DNA of 64,000 nt from Variovorax atrisoli 110B (lineage in GTDB: Bacteria > Pseudomonadota > Gammaproteobacteria > Burkholderiales > Burkholderiaceae_C). The position numbers and the translations under genes were made by a program. The notes under the pieces were generated by a model. The model saw only the letters and a program-made list of their open reading frames with translations, had not been told where the DNA came from and did no database searches. Below are positions 30,095 to 40,328 of the stretch, piece by piece. The DNA lies in NCBI RefSeq assembly GCF_000382045.1, contig NZ_KB907450.1, positions 1,564,204 through 1,628,203 on the forward strand, given 5' to 3'. How positions within the stretch are numbered: the stretch's first letter is position 1; every line of letters starts with the position of its first letter.

Positions 30095-31435
30095 TCAGGC
30101 CTTGACGGGCGCTTTCGGTACGTAGCCCGGGATCAGGGCCTCGAACTCGTGACGGAAATGCTTGATCATGGCGCGCACCGGCATCGCCGCCGCGTCGCCG
30201 AGGGCGCAGATCGTGCGGCCCTGGATGTTGTCGGCCACCGAGTTCAGCAGGTCCATGTCGGACGCCCTGCCCTGCCCGTTGTGGATGCGGTCCACCACGC
30301 GGTAGAGCCAGCCCGTGCCTTCGCGGCAGGGCGTGCACTGGCCGCAGGACTCGTGCATGTAGAAGTACGACAGGCGGCGCAGCGACTCGACCATCGAGCG
30401 GCTGTCGTCCATGACGATGACCGCGCCCGAGCCCAGCATGGAGCCGGCCTTGGAGATGGAGTCGTAGTCCATCGTGCATTCCATCATGATCGACGCAGGC
30501 AGAACCGGAGCGGACGAACCGCCGGGGATCACCGCCTTCAGCGTGCGGCCCTTGCGAACGCCGCCGGCCAGCTCCAGGAGCTTGGAGAACGGCGTGCCCA
30601 TCGGCACTTCGTAGTTGCCGGGCAGCTCGACGTCACCGCTCACCGAGTAGATCTTGGTGCCGCCGTTGTTCGGCTTGCCGCATTCGAGGTAGGCCTGGCC
30701 GCCGTTGCGGATGATCCAGGGCACCGCAGCGAAGGTCTCGGTATTGTTGATGGTAGTCGGCTTGCCGTACAGGCCGAAGCTCGCGGGGAACGGCGGCTTG
30801 AAGCGCGGCTGGCCCTTCTTGCCTTCCAGCGATTCGAGCAGCGCGGTTTCCTCGCCGCAGATGTAGGCACCGAAGCCATGGGCCGCGTGCAACTGGAAGT
30901 TGTACGTGCTGCCCATGATCTTGTCGCCGAGGTAGCCCGCGGCGCGCGCCTCTTCGAGGGCTTCCTCGAAGCGGTCGTAGGTCTGGAAGATCTCGCCGTG
31001 GATGTAGTTGTAGCCCACGCTGATGCCCATCGCGTATGCGGCGATGGCCATGCCCTCGATCACGATGTGCGGGTTGAACTGCAGGATGTCGCGGTCCTTG
31101 CACGTACCCGGCTCGCCTTCGTCGGAATTGCAGACGAGGTACTTCTGGCCCGGGAACTGGCGGGGCATGAAGCTCCACTTCAGGCCGGTCGGGAAACCCG
31201 CACCGCCGCGGCCGCGCAGGCCGGAGGCCTTGACCTCGGCGATCACCTGGTCGGGCGTGAGGCCCTCGGTCAGGATCTTGCGCAGGGCCTGGTAGCCGCC
31301 GCGCGCCTCGTAGTCGGCCAGGCGCCAGTTGGTGCCGTCGAGGCCGGCATAGATCTGCGGCTCGATGTGGCGGTCATGGAAACAGGTCTGGACGCCCGTC
31401 GCCTGGAACTGCTGGAGCACTTGTTCGGGTGACAT
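30095..31435 (-). CDS. nuoF: NADH-quinone oxidoreductase subunit F (NADH-binding)
   Basis: A 446-residue flavoprotein where NADH delivers electrons to FMN. The nucleotide-binding segment [20 protein letters not shown] lies at residues 72-91. The N3 [4Fe-4S] motif [15 protein letters not shown] is at about 350-365. The ATG shares one base with the TGA of nuoE, a tight coupling. NuoE, NuoF and NuoG form the NADH dehydrogenase module. Confidence 0.96.
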   Translation of the reverse strand: MSPEQVLQQFQATGVQTCFHDRHIEPQIYAGLDGTNWRLADYEARGGYQALRKILTEGLTPDQVIAEVKASGLRGRGGAGFPTGLKWSFMPRQFPGQKYLVCNSDEGEPGTCKDRDILQFNPHIVIEGMAIAAYAMGISVGYNYIHGEIFQTYDRFEEALEEARAAGYLGDKIMGSTYNFQLHAAHGFGAYICGEETALLESLEGKKGQPRFKPPFPASFGLYGKPTTINNTETFAAVPWIIRNGGQAYLECGKPNNGGTKIYSVSGDVELPGNYEVPMGTPFSKLLELAGGVRKGRTLKAVIPGGSSAPVLPASIMMECTMDYDSISKAGSMLGSGAVIVMDDSRSMVESLRRLSYFYMHESCGQCTPCREGTGWLYRVVDRIHNGQGRASDMDLLNSVADNIQGRTICALGDAAAMPVRAMIKHFRHEFEALIPGYVPKAPVKA

Positions 31436-31983
31436 CAGGAAGCCTCCCCCTTGGTGGCCGGCGCGGCGTTGCGCAGGCCGTCGACCAGCTGGTCGAGCTT
31501 CTCGTTGCTCATGAAGCTGCACATCGTGCGGTCGTTGACCAGCATCACGGGCGAATCGGCGCAGGCGCCCAGGCATTCGCTCTGCTGCAGGGTGAACAGG
31601 CCGTCGGGCGTGGTCTCACCCATCTTGATGCCGAGCTTCTTCTCGAGGTGCACGAGGGCCGTGACGCCGTCGCGCAGCTGGCAAGGCAGGTTGGTGCACA
31701 CGTTGAGCTTGAACTTGCCCACCGGATGCTGGTTGTACATGTTGTAGAAGGTCGTCACCTCGTGCACGGCGATGGGCGCCATGCCGAGGTACTCGGCGAT
31801 CTCGCGCTCGCGCTGCAGGCTGACGTAGCCCTCGTCCTGCTGGACGATGGACAGGCAGGCCATCACGGCCGACTGCTTGCCCGCTTCGGGGTACTTCGCC
31901 ACCTCGCGCGCAAAGCGTTCGAGGATCTCAGGCTTCAACGGCGCCGAGGGCGCCGTGTCATGGTGGGTCGAGGAAGTCGTCAT
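31435..31983 (-). CDS. nuoE: NADH-quinone oxidoreductase subunit E
   Basis: A 182-residue thioredoxin-like protein. It holds the N1a [2Fe-2S] cluster through C96, C101, C137 and C141 ([11 protein letters not shown] and [15 protein letters not shown]). It partners NuoF. The C-terminal end [11 protein letters not shown] is a short extension. Confidence 0.96.
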   Translation of the reverse strand: MTTSSTHHDTAPSAPLKPEILERFAREVAKYPEAGKQSAVMACLSIVQQDEGYVSLQREREIAEYLGMAPIAVHEVTTFYNMYNQHPVGKFKLNVCTNLPCQLRDGVTALVHLEKKLGIKMGETTPDGLFTLQQSECLGACADSPVMLVNDRTMCSFMSNEKLDQLVDGLRNAAPATKGEAS

Positions 31984-31993
31984 TCGCTCTTTC

Positions 31994-33247
31994 TCACCTG
32001 TCGATCTCGCCGAACACGATGTCCATCGTGCCGATCACCGCGACAGCGTCGGCGATCATGTGACCGCGCGACATTTCGTCGAGGGCGGCGAGGTGCGGGA
32101 AACCAGGGGCGCGGATCTTCAGGCGGTACGGCTTGTTGGCGCCGTCGCTCACCAGATAGATGCCGAACTCGCCCTTCGGATGCTCGACGGCGGCATAGGC
32201 CTGGCCTTCGGGCACGTGGAAGCCTTCGGTGAAGAGCTTGAAATGGTGGATCAGCTCCTCCATGTTCGCCTTCATCGATTCGCGCGCAGGCGCGGCGACC
32301 TTGTGGTTGTCGGTGATGACAGGACCGGGGTTGGCGCGCAGCCAGGCCGCGCACTGCTGGATGATCCGGTTGGCCTGGCGCATCTCCTCGACGCGGACCA
32401 GGTAGCGGTCATAGCAGTCGCCGGTCTTGCCCACGGGCACGTCGAACTGCATGCGGTCGTAGACGTCGTAGGGCTGCTTCTTGCGCAGGTCCCATTCGAT
32501 GCCCGAGCCGCGCAGCATGGGACCGGTGAAGCCGAGGTTCAGCGCGCGCTCCGGCGAAACCACGCCGATGCCCACGGTGCGCTGCTTCCAGATGCGGTTG
32601 TCGGTGAGCAGCGTCTCGTACTCGTCGACCATCTTCGGGAAGCGCTTGCAGAAGTCGTCGACGAAGTCGAGCAGCGAGCCCTGGCGGTTCTCATTGAGCT
32701 TCTCGATCGCCTTCGCATTCTTGATCTTGCTGGCCTTGTAGCGCGGCATCGCGTCGGGCAGGTCGCGATAGACGCCGCCCGGACGGAAGTACGCCGCGTG
32801 CATGCGCGCGCCGGAGACGGCCTCGTACATGTCGAACAGGTCTTCGCGCTCGCGGAAGCAGTAGATGAGCATGTTCATCGCACCGCAGTCCAGACCGTGC
32901 GCGCCGAGCCACAGCAGGTGGTTCAGCAGGCGGGTGATCTCGGCGAACATCACGCGGATGTACTGCGCACGCTCGGGCACTTCCAGACCCAGCATGCGCT
33001 CGATGGCGAGGCAGTAGGCGTGCTCGTTGCTCATCATCGACACGTAGTCGAGACGGTCCATGTACGGCAGCGACTGGATGAAGGTCCGCGTCTCGGCGAG
33101 CTTCTCGGTCGCGCGATGCAGCAGGCCGATGTGCGGGTCGGCGCGCTGGATGACTTCGCCGTCCAGCTCGAGCACCAGGCGCAGCACACCGTGCGCCGCC
33201 GGATGCTGGGGACCGAAGTTGAGTGTGTAGTTCTTGATTTCGGCCAT
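31994..33247 (-). CDS. nuoD: NADH-quinone oxidoreductase subunit D
   Basis: A 417-residue subunit of the hydrogenase large-subunit type that lost its NiFe ligands and forms the quinone site with NuoB. The N-terminal signature [21 protein letters not shown] is at residues 12-32. The C-terminal segment ends [19 protein letters not shown]. NuoC is a separate gene here, not fused as in E. coli. Confidence 0.97.
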   Translation of the reverse strand: MAEIKNYTLNFGPQHPAAHGVLRLVLELDGEVIQRADPHIGLLHRATEKLAETRTFIQSLPYMDRLDYVSMMSNEHAYCLAIERMLGLEVPERAQYIRVMFAEITRLLNHLLWLGAHGLDCGAMNMLIYCFREREDLFDMYEAVSGARMHAAYFRPGGVYRDLPDAMPRYKASKIKNAKAIEKLNENRQGSLLDFVDDFCKRFPKMVDEYETLLTDNRIWKQRTVGIGVVSPERALNLGFTGPMLRGSGIEWDLRKKQPYDVYDRMQFDVPVGKTGDCYDRYLVRVEEMRQANRIIQQCAAWLRANPGPVITDNHKVAAPARESMKANMEELIHHFKLFTEGFHVPEGQAYAAVEHPKGEFGIYLVSDGANKPYRLKIRAPGFPHLAALDEMSRGHMIADAVAVIGTMDIVFGEIDR

Positions 33248-33252
33248 ATCAG

Positions 33253-33864
33253 TCAGTGCAAGCCGCTGCCGTAGTTGTCTTCGCGGATCACGCGCGGGGT
33301 GATTTCACGCGGCTCGATGGAAACCGGCTGGTAGACCACGCGCTTCTGCTCTTCGTCGTAGCGCATCTCGACGTGACCCGACACCGGGAAATCCTTGCGG
33401 AACGGGTGGCCGATGAAGCCGTAGTCGGTCAGCAGGCGACGCAGGTCGTCGTGGCCTTCGAAAACGATACCGTAGAGATCGAATGCTTCGCGCTCGAACC
33501 AGGTGGCGGAGTTCCACACCGATTGCAGCGAATCGACAACCGGGAAATCGTCGCTCGGCGCAAACACCGTCAGGCGCACGCGCTGGTTGAGGCTCACCGA
33601 CAGCAGATGGGAGACCACGCCGTAGCGCTCGCCCTGCCATTCGCCTTCACGGTAGTCGGAATAATCCATGCCGCACAGGTCGATCAGCTGCTCGAAGCGG
33701 CAGCCGGGCGCATCGCGCAGCAGCAATGCGGCTTCGAGGTAGTCGGCAGCGCCGACCACCACATTCACCTCGTCGAGTGCGACGGTCACGCTCTTGGCCT
33801 TGGCGCCGAGCGTCTCGGCGACGGTGGCGCGCAGCACCTCCGGCGAAATTGCAAAGTCAGTCAT
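33253..33864 (-). CDS. nuoC: NADH-quinone oxidoreductase subunit C
   Basis: A 203-residue subunit of the peripheral arm. The family signature [36 protein letters not shown] is split over the second half of the protein. The start at 33864 (MTDFAISPE) is preferred over the upstream ATG at 33891, which would overlap nuoB. Five bp separate it from nuoD. Confidence 0.95.
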   Translation of the reverse strand: MTDFAISPEVLRATVAETLGAKAKSVTVALDEVNVVVGAADYLEAALLLRDAPGCRFEQLIDLCGMDYSDYREGEWQGERYGVVSHLLSVSLNQRVRLTVFAPSDDFPVVDSLQSVWNSATWFEREAFDLYGIVFEGHDDLRRLLTDYGFIGHPFRKDFPVSGHVEMRYDEEQKRVVYQPVSIEPREITPRVIREDNYGSGLH

Positions 33865-33877
33865 CGTCGGCAATCCC

Positions 33878-34357
33878 TCAGGCGCGGGCAATGGTGTTGG
33901 TGCGGCGAATCTTCTGCTGCAGCTGGATCACGCCGTAGAGCAAGGCCTCGGCGGTGGGCGGGCAACCCGGCACGTAGACGTCGACCGGCACGATGCGGTC
34001 GCAACCGCGCACGACCGAATAGCTGTAGTGGTAGTAGCCACCGCCATTCGCGCACGAACCCATCGAGAGAACCCATCGCGGCTCGGGCATCTGGTCATAG
34101 ACCTTGCGCAGCGCCGGCGCCATCTTGTTGCACAGCGTGCCCGCCACGATCATCAGGTCGGACTGGCGCGGGCTCGGCCGGAACAGCATGCCGAAGCGGT
34201 CGATGTCGTAGCGCGCGGCACCCGCGTGCATCATCTCAACCGCACAGCATGCGAGACCGAAAGTCATCGGCCAGAGAGAACCGGTTTTCGCCCAGTTGAC
34301 GACCGAGTCGTAGGTCGTGGTGACGAAACCTTCTTTGAGAACGCCTTCAATGGCCAT
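33878..34357 (-). CDS. nuoB: NADH-quinone oxidoreductase subunit B
   Basis: A 159-residue subunit carrying the N2 [4Fe-4S] cluster that reduces quinone. The four ligands are visible as adjacent C37-C38 (LACCAVEM), C102 (GSCANGGG) and C132 ([11 protein letters not shown]). Adjacent cysteines are diagnostic of NuoB. Confidence 0.97.
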   Translation of the reverse strand: MAIEGVLKEGFVTTTYDSVVNWAKTGSLWPMTFGLACCAVEMMHAGAARYDIDRFGMLFRPSPRQSDLMIVAGTLCNKMAPALRKVYDQMPEPRWVLSMGSCANGGGYYHYSYSVVRGCDRIVPVDVYVPGCPPTAEALLYGVIQLQQKIRRTNTIARA

Positions 34358-34372
34358 CGTGTTTCTTCCTTG

Positions 34373-34732
34373 TCATTCCCAGTCGAGCGCGCCCTTTTTC
34401 CACTCGTAGGCGAAGCCCACGACGAGGATGGCGAGAAAGATCATCATGGCCCAGAAGCCGACGGCACCGATCTCCTTGAGCGCAATAGCCCACGGGAAGA
34501 GAAATGCGATTTCGAGGTCGAACAGGATGAAGAGAATCGCAACGAGGTAGTAGCGCACGTCGAACTTCATGCGCGCATCCTCGAAGGCCTCAAAGCCACA
34601 CTCGTAGGGGGAGTTCTTCGCGGTGTCGGGCCGATTGGGGCCGAGAATGTATCCGATGACCTGAGGGGCGACGCCTACGCCGACTCCGACCAGAATGAAC
34701 AAAAGGACGGGGAGGTAGGAGTCGAGATTCAT
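34373..34732 (-). CDS. nuoA: NADH-quinone oxidoreductase subunit A
   Basis: A 119-residue three-helix membrane subunit and first gene of the nuo operon. The loop [36 protein letters not shown] is typical. The start at 34732 (MNLDSYLPV) fits the family; eight more in-frame residues are possible upstream. It begins 68 bp after the tRNA-Leu gene, with a strong hairpin between them. Confidence 0.96.
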   Translation of the reverse strand: MNLDSYLPVLLFILVGVGVGVAPQVIGYILGPNRPDTAKNSPYECGFEAFEDARMKFDVRYYLVAILFILFDLEIAFLFPWAIALKEIGAVGFWAMMIFLAILVVGFAYEWKKGALDWE

Positions 34733-34756
34733 CGAGAGTTTTTCACCGCTTGCCAC

Positions 34757-34791
34757 CGGCAGGAAGAACCTCTGAATGAGGTTTTCTGCCG
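34757..34791 (-). promoter_or_regulatory. Hairpin between tRNA-Leu and nuoA
   Basis: On the minus strand, CGGCAG pairs with CTGCCG and AACCTC with GAGGTT around a five-base loop, with a small internal bulge. No T-run follows, so it is not a classic terminator. It is a candidate processing or stability element at the 5' end of the nuo mRNA if tRNA and nuo are co-transcribed. Confidence 0.5.
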
Positions 34792-34799
34792 ATGAGATT

Positions 34800-34884
34800 T
34801 GGTGCGGTCGGCGAGACTCGAACTCGCACAGCTTTCGCCACTACCCCCTCAAGATAGCGTGTCTACCAATTTCACCACGACCGC
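34800..34884 (-). tRNA. tRNA-Leu(GAG)
   Basis: Read on the minus strand: acceptor GCGGTCG pairs with CGACCGC before the discriminator A and an encoded CCA (34802-34800). The D-arm has TGGTGAAATTGGTAGACACG, typical of tRNA-Leu. The anticodon stem CTATC/GGTAG holds the loop TTGAGGG, anticodon GAG. A long variable arm and the T-arm GCGAGTTCGAGTCTCGC follow. The gene lies between secG and nuoA, as expected in this group. Confidence 0.95.
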
Positions 34885-35003
34885 GGTTTTTGCTGTTCGG
34901 ATGGCATGAGGTACCTGCAAGAGGAATTTGGCTTTCCGAACAGATTTAGAGTTTACCCTGAAATGGAGCCATTTCTCACGGGCAACTCATGAAAACGAGT
35001 TGA

Positions 35004-35405
35004 TTACTTGCTCGGAATCTGCCCGGCACCCGAAACAGGGGCTGCAGGAGCCGAAGCAGGAGCATTCGGAGCTGCCGCACCGGGGATCTCGTTGGCCGCA
35101 CCAGAGGCAGGAGCAGCGGGGGCACCCACGGCTGCGCGCTCCAGAAGACTGCCACCGCCAGCAGGACGTGCATGGCTGAAGTAGGCCAGCAGCAGCGTGC
35201 ACGCGAAGAACACGGCCGCAAGCACTGCGGTGGTGCGCGACAGGAAGTTGGCACTGCCGCTGGCACCGAAAAGGCTGCCCGCACTGCCGCTGCCGAAGGC
35301 CGCGCCCATGTCGGCTCCCTTGCCGTGCTGGATGAGGATGAGGCCGATCATCGCGAGTGCTGCAAGCATCTGCACGCCGACCAGAAGGTTGAGGACCACG
35401 TTCAT
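35004..35405 (-). CDS. secG: Preprotein translocase subunit SecG
   Basis: A 133-residue inner-membrane protein with two helices (about residues 5-25 and 55-75) and the conserved inter-helix part IQHGKGADMGAAFGSGSAGSLFGASGSANFLSR. It supports the SecYEG channel. The C-terminal 50 residues form an Ala/Pro-rich tail, longer than in E. coli SecG (110 residues). It follows tpiA and precedes tRNA-Leu. Confidence 0.93.
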   Translation of the reverse strand: MNVVLNLLVGVQMLAALAMIGLILIQHGKGADMGAAFGSGSAGSLFGASGSANFLSRTTAVLAAVFFACTLLLAYFSHARPAGGGSLLERAAVGAPAAPASGAANEIPGAAAPNAPASAPAAPVSGAGQIPSK

Positions 35406-35442
35406 TCGTTCTTACTCCTAACTTGATGCAACCGTTGCGCGC

Positions 35443-36207
35443 TCAGTGCGCAGCGGCGGAAATGATCTGCAGAAAATCGGGCGCCTTGAGCGATGCGCCG
35501 CCGATGAGGCCGCCATCGATGTCGGCCTGCGCCAGCAACTGACCCGCGTTCGCCGCGTTCATGCTGCCGCCATAGAGAATGCGGATGCCGGCCGCGTGTT
35601 CGCTGGCCGCATGATGCAGCTGCGCACGCAGCACCGCGTGCACCGCCTGCGCCTGCTCGGGCGTGGCAGTCTTGCCGGTGCCGATGGCCCAGACGGGCTC
35701 ATAGGCCACCACGATCTCGCTGATGCAATGGCCGTTCACGTGAATGACGGCAGCCAGCTGGCGCTTCACCACCTCTTCGGTCTGCCCTGCTTCGCGCTGA
35801 GCCAGCGTCTCGCCGACGCAGACGATCGGCGTGATGCCGTTGGCCAGCGCCGCTGCGGTCTTGGCGGCAACCACCTCGTCGGTCTCGCCGTGGTACTGGC
35901 GACGCTCGGAGTGGCCGACGATCGCATAGCGCACGCCGAAATCCTTCAGCATCGCCGCCGACTGCTCGCCCGTGAACGCACCTTGCGGGTGCGCAGAGAC
36001 GTCCTGTGCACCGAGCGCGATGGCCGGCGAGCCGGCCAGCAGCGACTGCAGCTGCGCGAAATACGGAGCGGGCGCGCAAAGCGCCACGTCGCAAACGGCC
36101 GGATTCGCGGCCAGGCCCTGCTGGAGGGCCTTCACCAGCGCCTCGTTGGCAGCCAGGCTGCCGTTCATCTTCCAGTTGCCGGCGATCAATTTCTTCTTGG
36201 TCGTCAT
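35443..36207 (-). CDS. tpiA: Triosephosphate isomerase
   Basis: A 254-residue glycolytic TIM barrel that interconverts dihydroxyacetone phosphate and glyceraldehyde 3-phosphate. Catalytic elements are visible: AGNWKMNG with the Lys near residue 13, IVGHSERR with the His near 103, and [12 protein letters not shown] with the Glu near 172. The start at 36207 is chosen because [13 protein letters not shown] matches the family. 37 bp separate it from secG. Confidence 0.96.
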   Translation of the reverse strand: MTTKKKLIAGNWKMNGSLAANEALVKALQQGLAANPAVCDVALCAPAPYFAQLQSLLAGSPAIALGAQDVSAHPQGAFTGEQSAAMLKDFGVRYAIVGHSERRQYHGETDEVVAAKTAAALANGITPIVCVGETLAQREAGQTEEVVKRQLAAVIHVNGHCISEIVVAYEPVWAIGTGKTATPEQAQAVHAVLRAQLHHAASEHAAGIRILYGGSMNAANAGQLLAQADIDGGLIGGASLKAPDFLQIISAAAH

Positions 36208-36227
36208 CGCATTCTTCTTGTCGTTGC

Positions 36228-37226
36228 TCACCACGTCAGCACGATCTTGCCGATGTGCTGGTTCGATTCCATCAGCGCATGAGCCTGGGCCGCGCCGCTG
36301 GGCTCGCCCGCTGCAGCAAAGGTGCTGTGGATCACGGGCTTGATCGCACCGCTCTCCAGCAGCGGCCACACCTTCTCGCGCAGCGCCTTGGCAATGGCGC
36401 CCTTGAACGCAACGGGCCGCGGACGCAGCGTCGAGCCGGTGATCGTGAGACGCCTGCGCAGCACGAGGCCCGCATTGATCTCGCTCTTCACACCGCCCTG
36501 CACCGCGATGATCACCAGCCGGCCGTCCTCGGCCAGGCATTCGATCTCGCGTGCCACGTAGTCGCCGGCGACCATGTCGAGCACCACGTCCACACCCTTG
36601 CCGCCGGTCAGCTTCTTCGCCTCTTCGACGAAGTCGCTGGTGCGGTAGTTGATGGCGTGGTCGGCGCCGAGCTTCCTGCAGGCATCGCACTTGTCGTCGC
36701 TGCCGGCGGTGACGATCACCGTCGCACCGAGCGCCTTGGCGATCTGGATCGCCGTGACGCCGATGCCGCTGGAGCCACCCTGGATCAGCAGCGTCTCACC
36801 CTTCTGGAGGCGACCGCGTTCGAACACGTTGCTCCAGACGGTGAAGAAGGTCTCGGGCAGCGAAGCAGCCTCGATGTCGCTCCAGCCCTTGGGCACCGGC
36901 AGGCACTGGGCCACGGGCGCCACGCACAGCTCGGCATAGCCGCCACCCGCGATCAGCGCGCAGACGCGGTCGCCGACCTTGAAGCCGGCCTCGGCCAGCG
37001 CCGCGGCATCACCCGACACGATCTCGCCAGCCACTTCGAGGCCCGGCAGATCGGAGGCGCCCGGCGGCACCGGGTAGTGCCCCTTGCGCTGCAGCACGTC
37101 GGGGCGATTGACGCCACTCGCAGCGACGCGGATCAGCAGTTCGCCGGCGCCCGCGACGGGGTCGGGGCGCTCGGCGACGCGCAGCACCTCGGGGGCGCCG
37201 TACGAAGTGATTTCAATGGCTTTCAT
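36228..37226 (-). CDS. NAD(P)H-quinone oxidoreductase, zinc-less MDR family
   Basis: A 332-residue medium-chain dehydrogenase/reductase of the quinone oxidoreductase (QOR/PIG3) type. The N-terminal pattern [17 protein letters not shown] and [20 protein letters not shown] and the nucleotide fold [19 protein letters not shown] (near residue 150) are clear. It lacks the catalytic zinc Cys/His set of alcohol dehydrogenases. It would reduce quinones with NADPH. It lies between pnp and tpiA, apparently in the same transcriptional direction. Confidence 0.88.
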   Translation of the reverse strand: MKAIEITSYGAPEVLRVAERPDPVAGAGELLIRVAASGVNRPDVLQRKGHYPVPPGASDLPGLEVAGEIVSGDAAALAEAGFKVGDRVCALIAGGGYAELCVAPVAQCLPVPKGWSDIEAASLPETFFTVWSNVFERGRLQKGETLLIQGGSSGIGVTAIQIAKALGATVIVTAGSDDKCDACRKLGADHAINYRTSDFVEEAKKLTGGKGVDVVLDMVAGDYVAREIECLAEDGRLVIIAVQGGVKSEINAGLVLRRRLTITGSTLRPRPVAFKGAIAKALREKVWPLLESGAIKPVIHSTFAAAGEPSGAAQAHALMESNQHIGKIVLTW

Positions 37227-37294
37227 GGTCTTTCGGCCTCCAGCGCCCGCAGATGGGGCGCAGCTTGACGTTCAAAAGATGAAGAGGCGGCAAT

Positions 37295-37316
37295 GGCGGC
37301 TGCATGCACAGCCGCC
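37295..37316 (-). terminator. Hairpin after pnp
   Basis: The minus strand has GGCGGCTG, loop TGCATG, CAGCCGCC: a perfect eight-bp GC-rich stem 16 bp after the pnp stop. Downstream the sequence becomes pyrimidine-rich (CTCTTCATCTTTT), so weak intrinsic termination before the quinone oxidoreductase gene is possible. Confidence 0.5.
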
Positions 37317-37331
37317 ACGCTCGCACCCTTC

Positions 37332-39650
37332 TTACTCCTGAGGCTCGCGCGGAGCTTGCTGCTGCGGCTGCTCGCCGGCCGGCGCTTCGCTGCGCGGCTG
37401 TTGCTGCTGTTCGTTGAAGCGAGGCGCGCGTTCGCCGCGATCGCCGCCGCGGTCACCACCACGCTCGCCGCGATCACCACGGTCTCCGCGGTCGCCACGC
37501 TCACGACGCTCGCCGCGCTCTTCGCGCGGGGGACGCTCGCTGAACTCCATGCCGGCCGGACGCTCGGTCAGGGCCTTCATGGACAGCTTCACGCGGCCCT
37601 TGTCGTCGGTTTCGAGAACCTTGACCTTCACGATCTGGCCTTCGCTCAGGTAGTCGGTCACTTTCTCGACGCGCTCGTGCGCGATCTGGCTGATGTGCAG
37701 CAGGCCGTCCTTGCCGGGCAGCAGGTTCACGAGCGCACCGAAGTCCAGGATCTTCGTGACCGGGCCTTCGTACACCTTGCCGATCTCGACCTCGGCCGTG
37801 ATCTGCTCGATGCGCTTCTTGGCCATCTCGGCCTTTTCCGGATCGGTCGAGGCGATGGTGATGGTGCCGTCCTCGTCGATGTTGATCGTCGTGCCGGTCT
37901 CTTCCTGCAGGCCGCGGATGACCGCCCCGCCCTTGCCGATCACGTCGCGGATCTTCTCGGGGTTGATCTTCAGCGTGGTCAGGCGCGGTGCGAACTGCGA
38001 CACGTCGGCCTTGGCCTCGCCCATCGCTTCCTGCATCTTGCCGAGGATGTGCATGCGCGCTTCCTTGGCCTGCGCCAGCGCGACCTGCATGATTTCCTTG
38101 GTGATGCCCTGGATCTTGATGTCCATCTGCAAGGCGGTGATGCCGTTGGTCGTGCCGGCCACCTTGAAGTCCATGTCGCCCAGGTGATCTTCGTCGCCCA
38201 GGATGTCGGTCAGCACCGCGAAGCGGTTGTCTTCCTTGATCAGGCCCATGGCGATGCCCGCCACGTGCGCCTTCATGGGCACGCCAGCGTCCATCATCGA
38301 GAGGCAGCCGCCGCACACCGATGCCATCGACGACGAGCCGTTCGACTCGGTGATCTCCGACACCACGCGGACCGTGTAGGGGAACTCTTCCTTGTTCGGC
38401 AGCACGGCGACCAGCGCGCGCTTGGCCAGGCGGCCGTGGCCCACTTCGCGGCGCTTGGTGGAGCCCATGCGGCCCACTTCACCGGTGGCGAAGGGAGGCA
38501 TGTTGTAGTGGAACAGGAAGCGGTCTTCGTACTCGCCGGCCAGCGCATCGATGCGCTGCGCGTCGCGTTCGGTGCCCAGCGTGGTCACGACCAGCGCCTG
38601 CGTCTCGCCACGCGTGAACAGGGCCGAACCGTGGGTGCGGGGCAGCACCGAGTTGCGAATCTCGATGGGGCGCACGGTGCGGGTGTCGCGGCCGTCGATG
38701 CGCGGCTCGCCCGACAGGATCTGGCTGCGCACGATCTTCGATTCGATGGCGAACAGCAGGTCGGAGACCTTGCCGGAGTCGAATTCGACGCCTTCGGCCT
38801 TCAGGGCCTCGAGCACGCTGGCGTTGGCTTCGCGCAGGGCCTGCGTACGGGCCTGCTTGCTGCGGATTTGATAGACGGCGCGCAGCTTGTCCTCGGCCAG
38901 GCCCTTGACCTTGGCGACGAAGGCTTCGTCTTCGGCGGGCGGCTGCCAGTCCCACACGGGCTTGCCGGCGTCGCGCACGAGTTCATGGATCGCGTCGATC
39001 GCGATGTTGGCCTGCTCGTGGCCGAACACCACGCCACCGAGCATCACTTCTTCGCTCAGCTGCAGAGCTTCGGATTCGACCATCAGCACGGCGGCTTGCG
39101 TGCCGGCCACCACCAGGTCCATCTGCGAATCCTTGCGGGCGGTCTGGCCCGGGTTCAGCACGTACTGGCCGTTGATGTAGCCCACGCGCGCAGCGCCGAT
39201 CGGGCCGTTGAACGGCACGCCGGAGATCGACAGCGCGGCGCTCACGCCGATCATGGCGGCGATGTCGGCGTCGACTTCGGGGTTCAGCGAGATCGTGTGC
39301 ACGACCACGTGCACTTCGTTCAGGAAGCCTTCGGGGAACAGCGGGCGGATCGGGCGGTCGATCAGGCGGCTGGTCAGCGTTTCGTGCTCGCTGGGCTTGG
39401 CTTCGCGCTTGAAGAAGCTGCCGGGGATCTTGCCGGCGGCATAGGTCTTCTCGATGTAGTCGACGGTCAGGGGGAAGAAGTCCTGGCCGGGCTTGGCCGA
39501 CTTGGAGGCGACAACGGTCGCGAGGATGACGGTGCCCTCGATGTCGACGAGCACGGCGCCGCTGGCCTGGCGGGCGATTTCGCCCGTTTCCATGACGACG
39601 GTCTTGCCGCCCCATTGGAACGACTTGGTGACTTTGTTGAAGAGGCTCAT
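37332..39650 (-). CDS. pnp: Polyribonucleotide nucleotidyltransferase with RG-rich tail
   Basis: A 772-residue PNPase: two RNase PH-like domains (about 1-140 and 315-530) joined by a helical domain, a KH domain (about 553-615) and an S1 domain (about 620-690). After the S1 domain comes a tail of some 75 residues made of Arg-Gly-Asp-Glu repeats and then Gln/Pro, which the 711-residue E. coli enzyme lacks. It degrades RNA from the 3' end with phosphate. A good ribosome site (AGGAG) precedes the ATG. It follows rpsO as usual, separated by a terminator and a structured leader. Confidence 0.96.
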   Translation of the reverse strand: MSLFNKVTKSFQWGGKTVVMETGEIARQASGAVLVDIEGTVILATVVASKSAKPGQDFFPLTVDYIEKTYAAGKIPGSFFKREAKPSEHETLTSRLIDRPIRPLFPEGFLNEVHVVVHTISLNPEVDADIAAMIGVSAALSISGVPFNGPIGAARVGYINGQYVLNPGQTARKDSQMDLVVAGTQAAVLMVESEALQLSEEVMLGGVVFGHEQANIAIDAIHELVRDAGKPVWDWQPPAEDEAFVAKVKGLAEDKLRAVYQIRSKQARTQALREANASVLEALKAEGVEFDSGKVSDLLFAIESKIVRSQILSGEPRIDGRDTRTVRPIEIRNSVLPRTHGSALFTRGETQALVVTTLGTERDAQRIDALAGEYEDRFLFHYNMPPFATGEVGRMGSTKRREVGHGRLAKRALVAVLPNKEEFPYTVRVVSEITESNGSSSMASVCGGCLSMMDAGVPMKAHVAGIAMGLIKEDNRFAVLTDILGDEDHLGDMDFKVAGTTNGITALQMDIKIQGITKEIMQVALAQAKEARMHILGKMQEAMGEAKADVSQFAPRLTTLKINPEKIRDVIGKGGAVIRGLQEETGTTINIDEDGTITIASTDPEKAEMAKKRIEQITAEVEIGKVYEGPVTKILDFGALVNLLPGKDGLLHISQIAHERVEKVTDYLSEGQIVKVKVLETDDKGRVKLSMKALTERPAGMEFSERPPREERGERRERGDRGDRGDRGERGGDRGGDRGERAPRFNEQQQQPRSEAPAGEQPQQQAPREPQE

Positions 39651-39719
39651 GTTTGCTCCTGTTTTGATAGCGAACTACACGGAGTCCGCAGGTGACGGAG
39701 GCTTCTCAGAACACGATGC

Positions 39720-39768
39720 CATTCCAGCGAAGCTCGGCGGAACTTCATTGGAATGACACAGCTTCGCT
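39720..39768 (-). promoter_or_regulatory. Interleaved inverted repeats in the rpsO-pnp spacer
   Basis: Two perfect inverted repeats interlock: CATTCCA (39720-39726) with TGGAATG (39749-39755), and AGCGAAGCT (39726-39734) with AGCTTCGCT (39760-39768). In RNA they can form either of two hairpins or an H-type pseudoknot. They lie 70-119 bases before the pnp start, where enteric bacteria place the RNase III-cleaved autoregulatory hairpin of pnp. Confidence 0.5.
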
Positions 39769-39801
39769 CTGTTTGGGCACTCCGAAAATGGATCGCGAAG
39801 T

Positions 39802-39840
39802 AAAAAACGCCTGAGCTAGCGGACTAACCCAGGCGTTTCT
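39802..39840 (-). terminator. rpsO Rho-independent terminator
   Basis: On the minus strand AAACGCCTG and CAGGCGTTT flank a 16-base loop, followed by TTTT. It begins 14 bp after the rpsO stop. Partial read-through would feed pnp. Confidence 0.85.
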
Positions 39841-39854
39841 TCATGCGATTTGGA

Positions 39855-40121
39855 TTACTTGCGCAGACCCAGCTTGGCGATCAGCGCGGTGTAACGGTCG
39901 GCGTCCTTGGACTTCAGGTAGTCGAGGAGCTTGCGGCGGCGGCTCACCATGCGCAGCAGGCCGCGGCGACCGTGGTGGTCCTTGGCGTGCGTCTTGAAGT
40001 GGGGGGTGAGTTCGTTGATGCGGGCGGTCAGCAGTGCGACTTGCACTTCGGGGCTGCCGGTGTCGTTGGCGGCACGGGCGTTGTCCTTGACAACTTCGGC
40101 CTTGATGGAGGCTGCGATCAT
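39855..40121 (-). CDS. rpsO: 30S ribosomal protein S15
   Basis: An 88-residue ribosomal protein that binds 16S rRNA. Diagnostic parts are [49 protein letters not shown] and the final ...[12 protein letters not shown]. The start at 40121 ([10 protein letters not shown]) has AAGGAA six bases upstream; the in-frame extension to 40199 is leader sequence. A short hairpin in the leader (AGGGC/GCCCT, 40159-40175) could serve translational autocontrol, as S15 does in E. coli. Confidence 0.96.
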   Translation of the reverse strand: MIAASIKAEVVKDNARAANDTGSPEVQVALLTARINELTPHFKTHAKDHHGRRGLLRMVSRRRKLLDYLKSKDADRYTALIAKLGLRK

Positions 40122-40208
40122 GTTGATTTCCTTGTTCCTGGGTGTTTGACTTGCGGCAAGGGCTGGAACTGCCCTCGCCGTGCGCCTTGCGGCATGCAAA
40201 GCCTTGGA

Positions 40209-40214
40209 ATTATA
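40209..40214 (-). promoter_or_regulatory. rpsO: Probable rpsO promoter -10 box
   Basis: A perfect TATAAT on the minus strand, 87 bp before the rpsO ATG, in a GC-rich region where such a hexamer is unlikely by chance. The -35 region is weak (AAGCCC at 17 bp). Confidence 0.55.
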
Positions 40215-40328
40215 GCCCGACCGCCCCGTCGGGGCTTTTGTGCCCCTTCGCGCGGCCGGAAGGCCCCGTCGAGCGAACCCAATCGCAGCGCCGGAGTGCC
40301 GTCCTGCCCTGCCTGCTTCTTCTGCTTC

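Noticed and set aside
37440..37545. Repeats of CGCCGCGGTC/CGCGATCAC
   Set aside because: These encode the Arg-Gly-Asp tail of PNPase in frame; they are not an intergenic repeat.
40215..40234. GCCCCGTCGGGGCTTTT as a plus-strand terminator
   Set aside because: No plus-strand gene ends nearby. It overlaps the rpsO promoter region, where the minus-strand reading lacks a T-run, so a role as terminator is unlikely.
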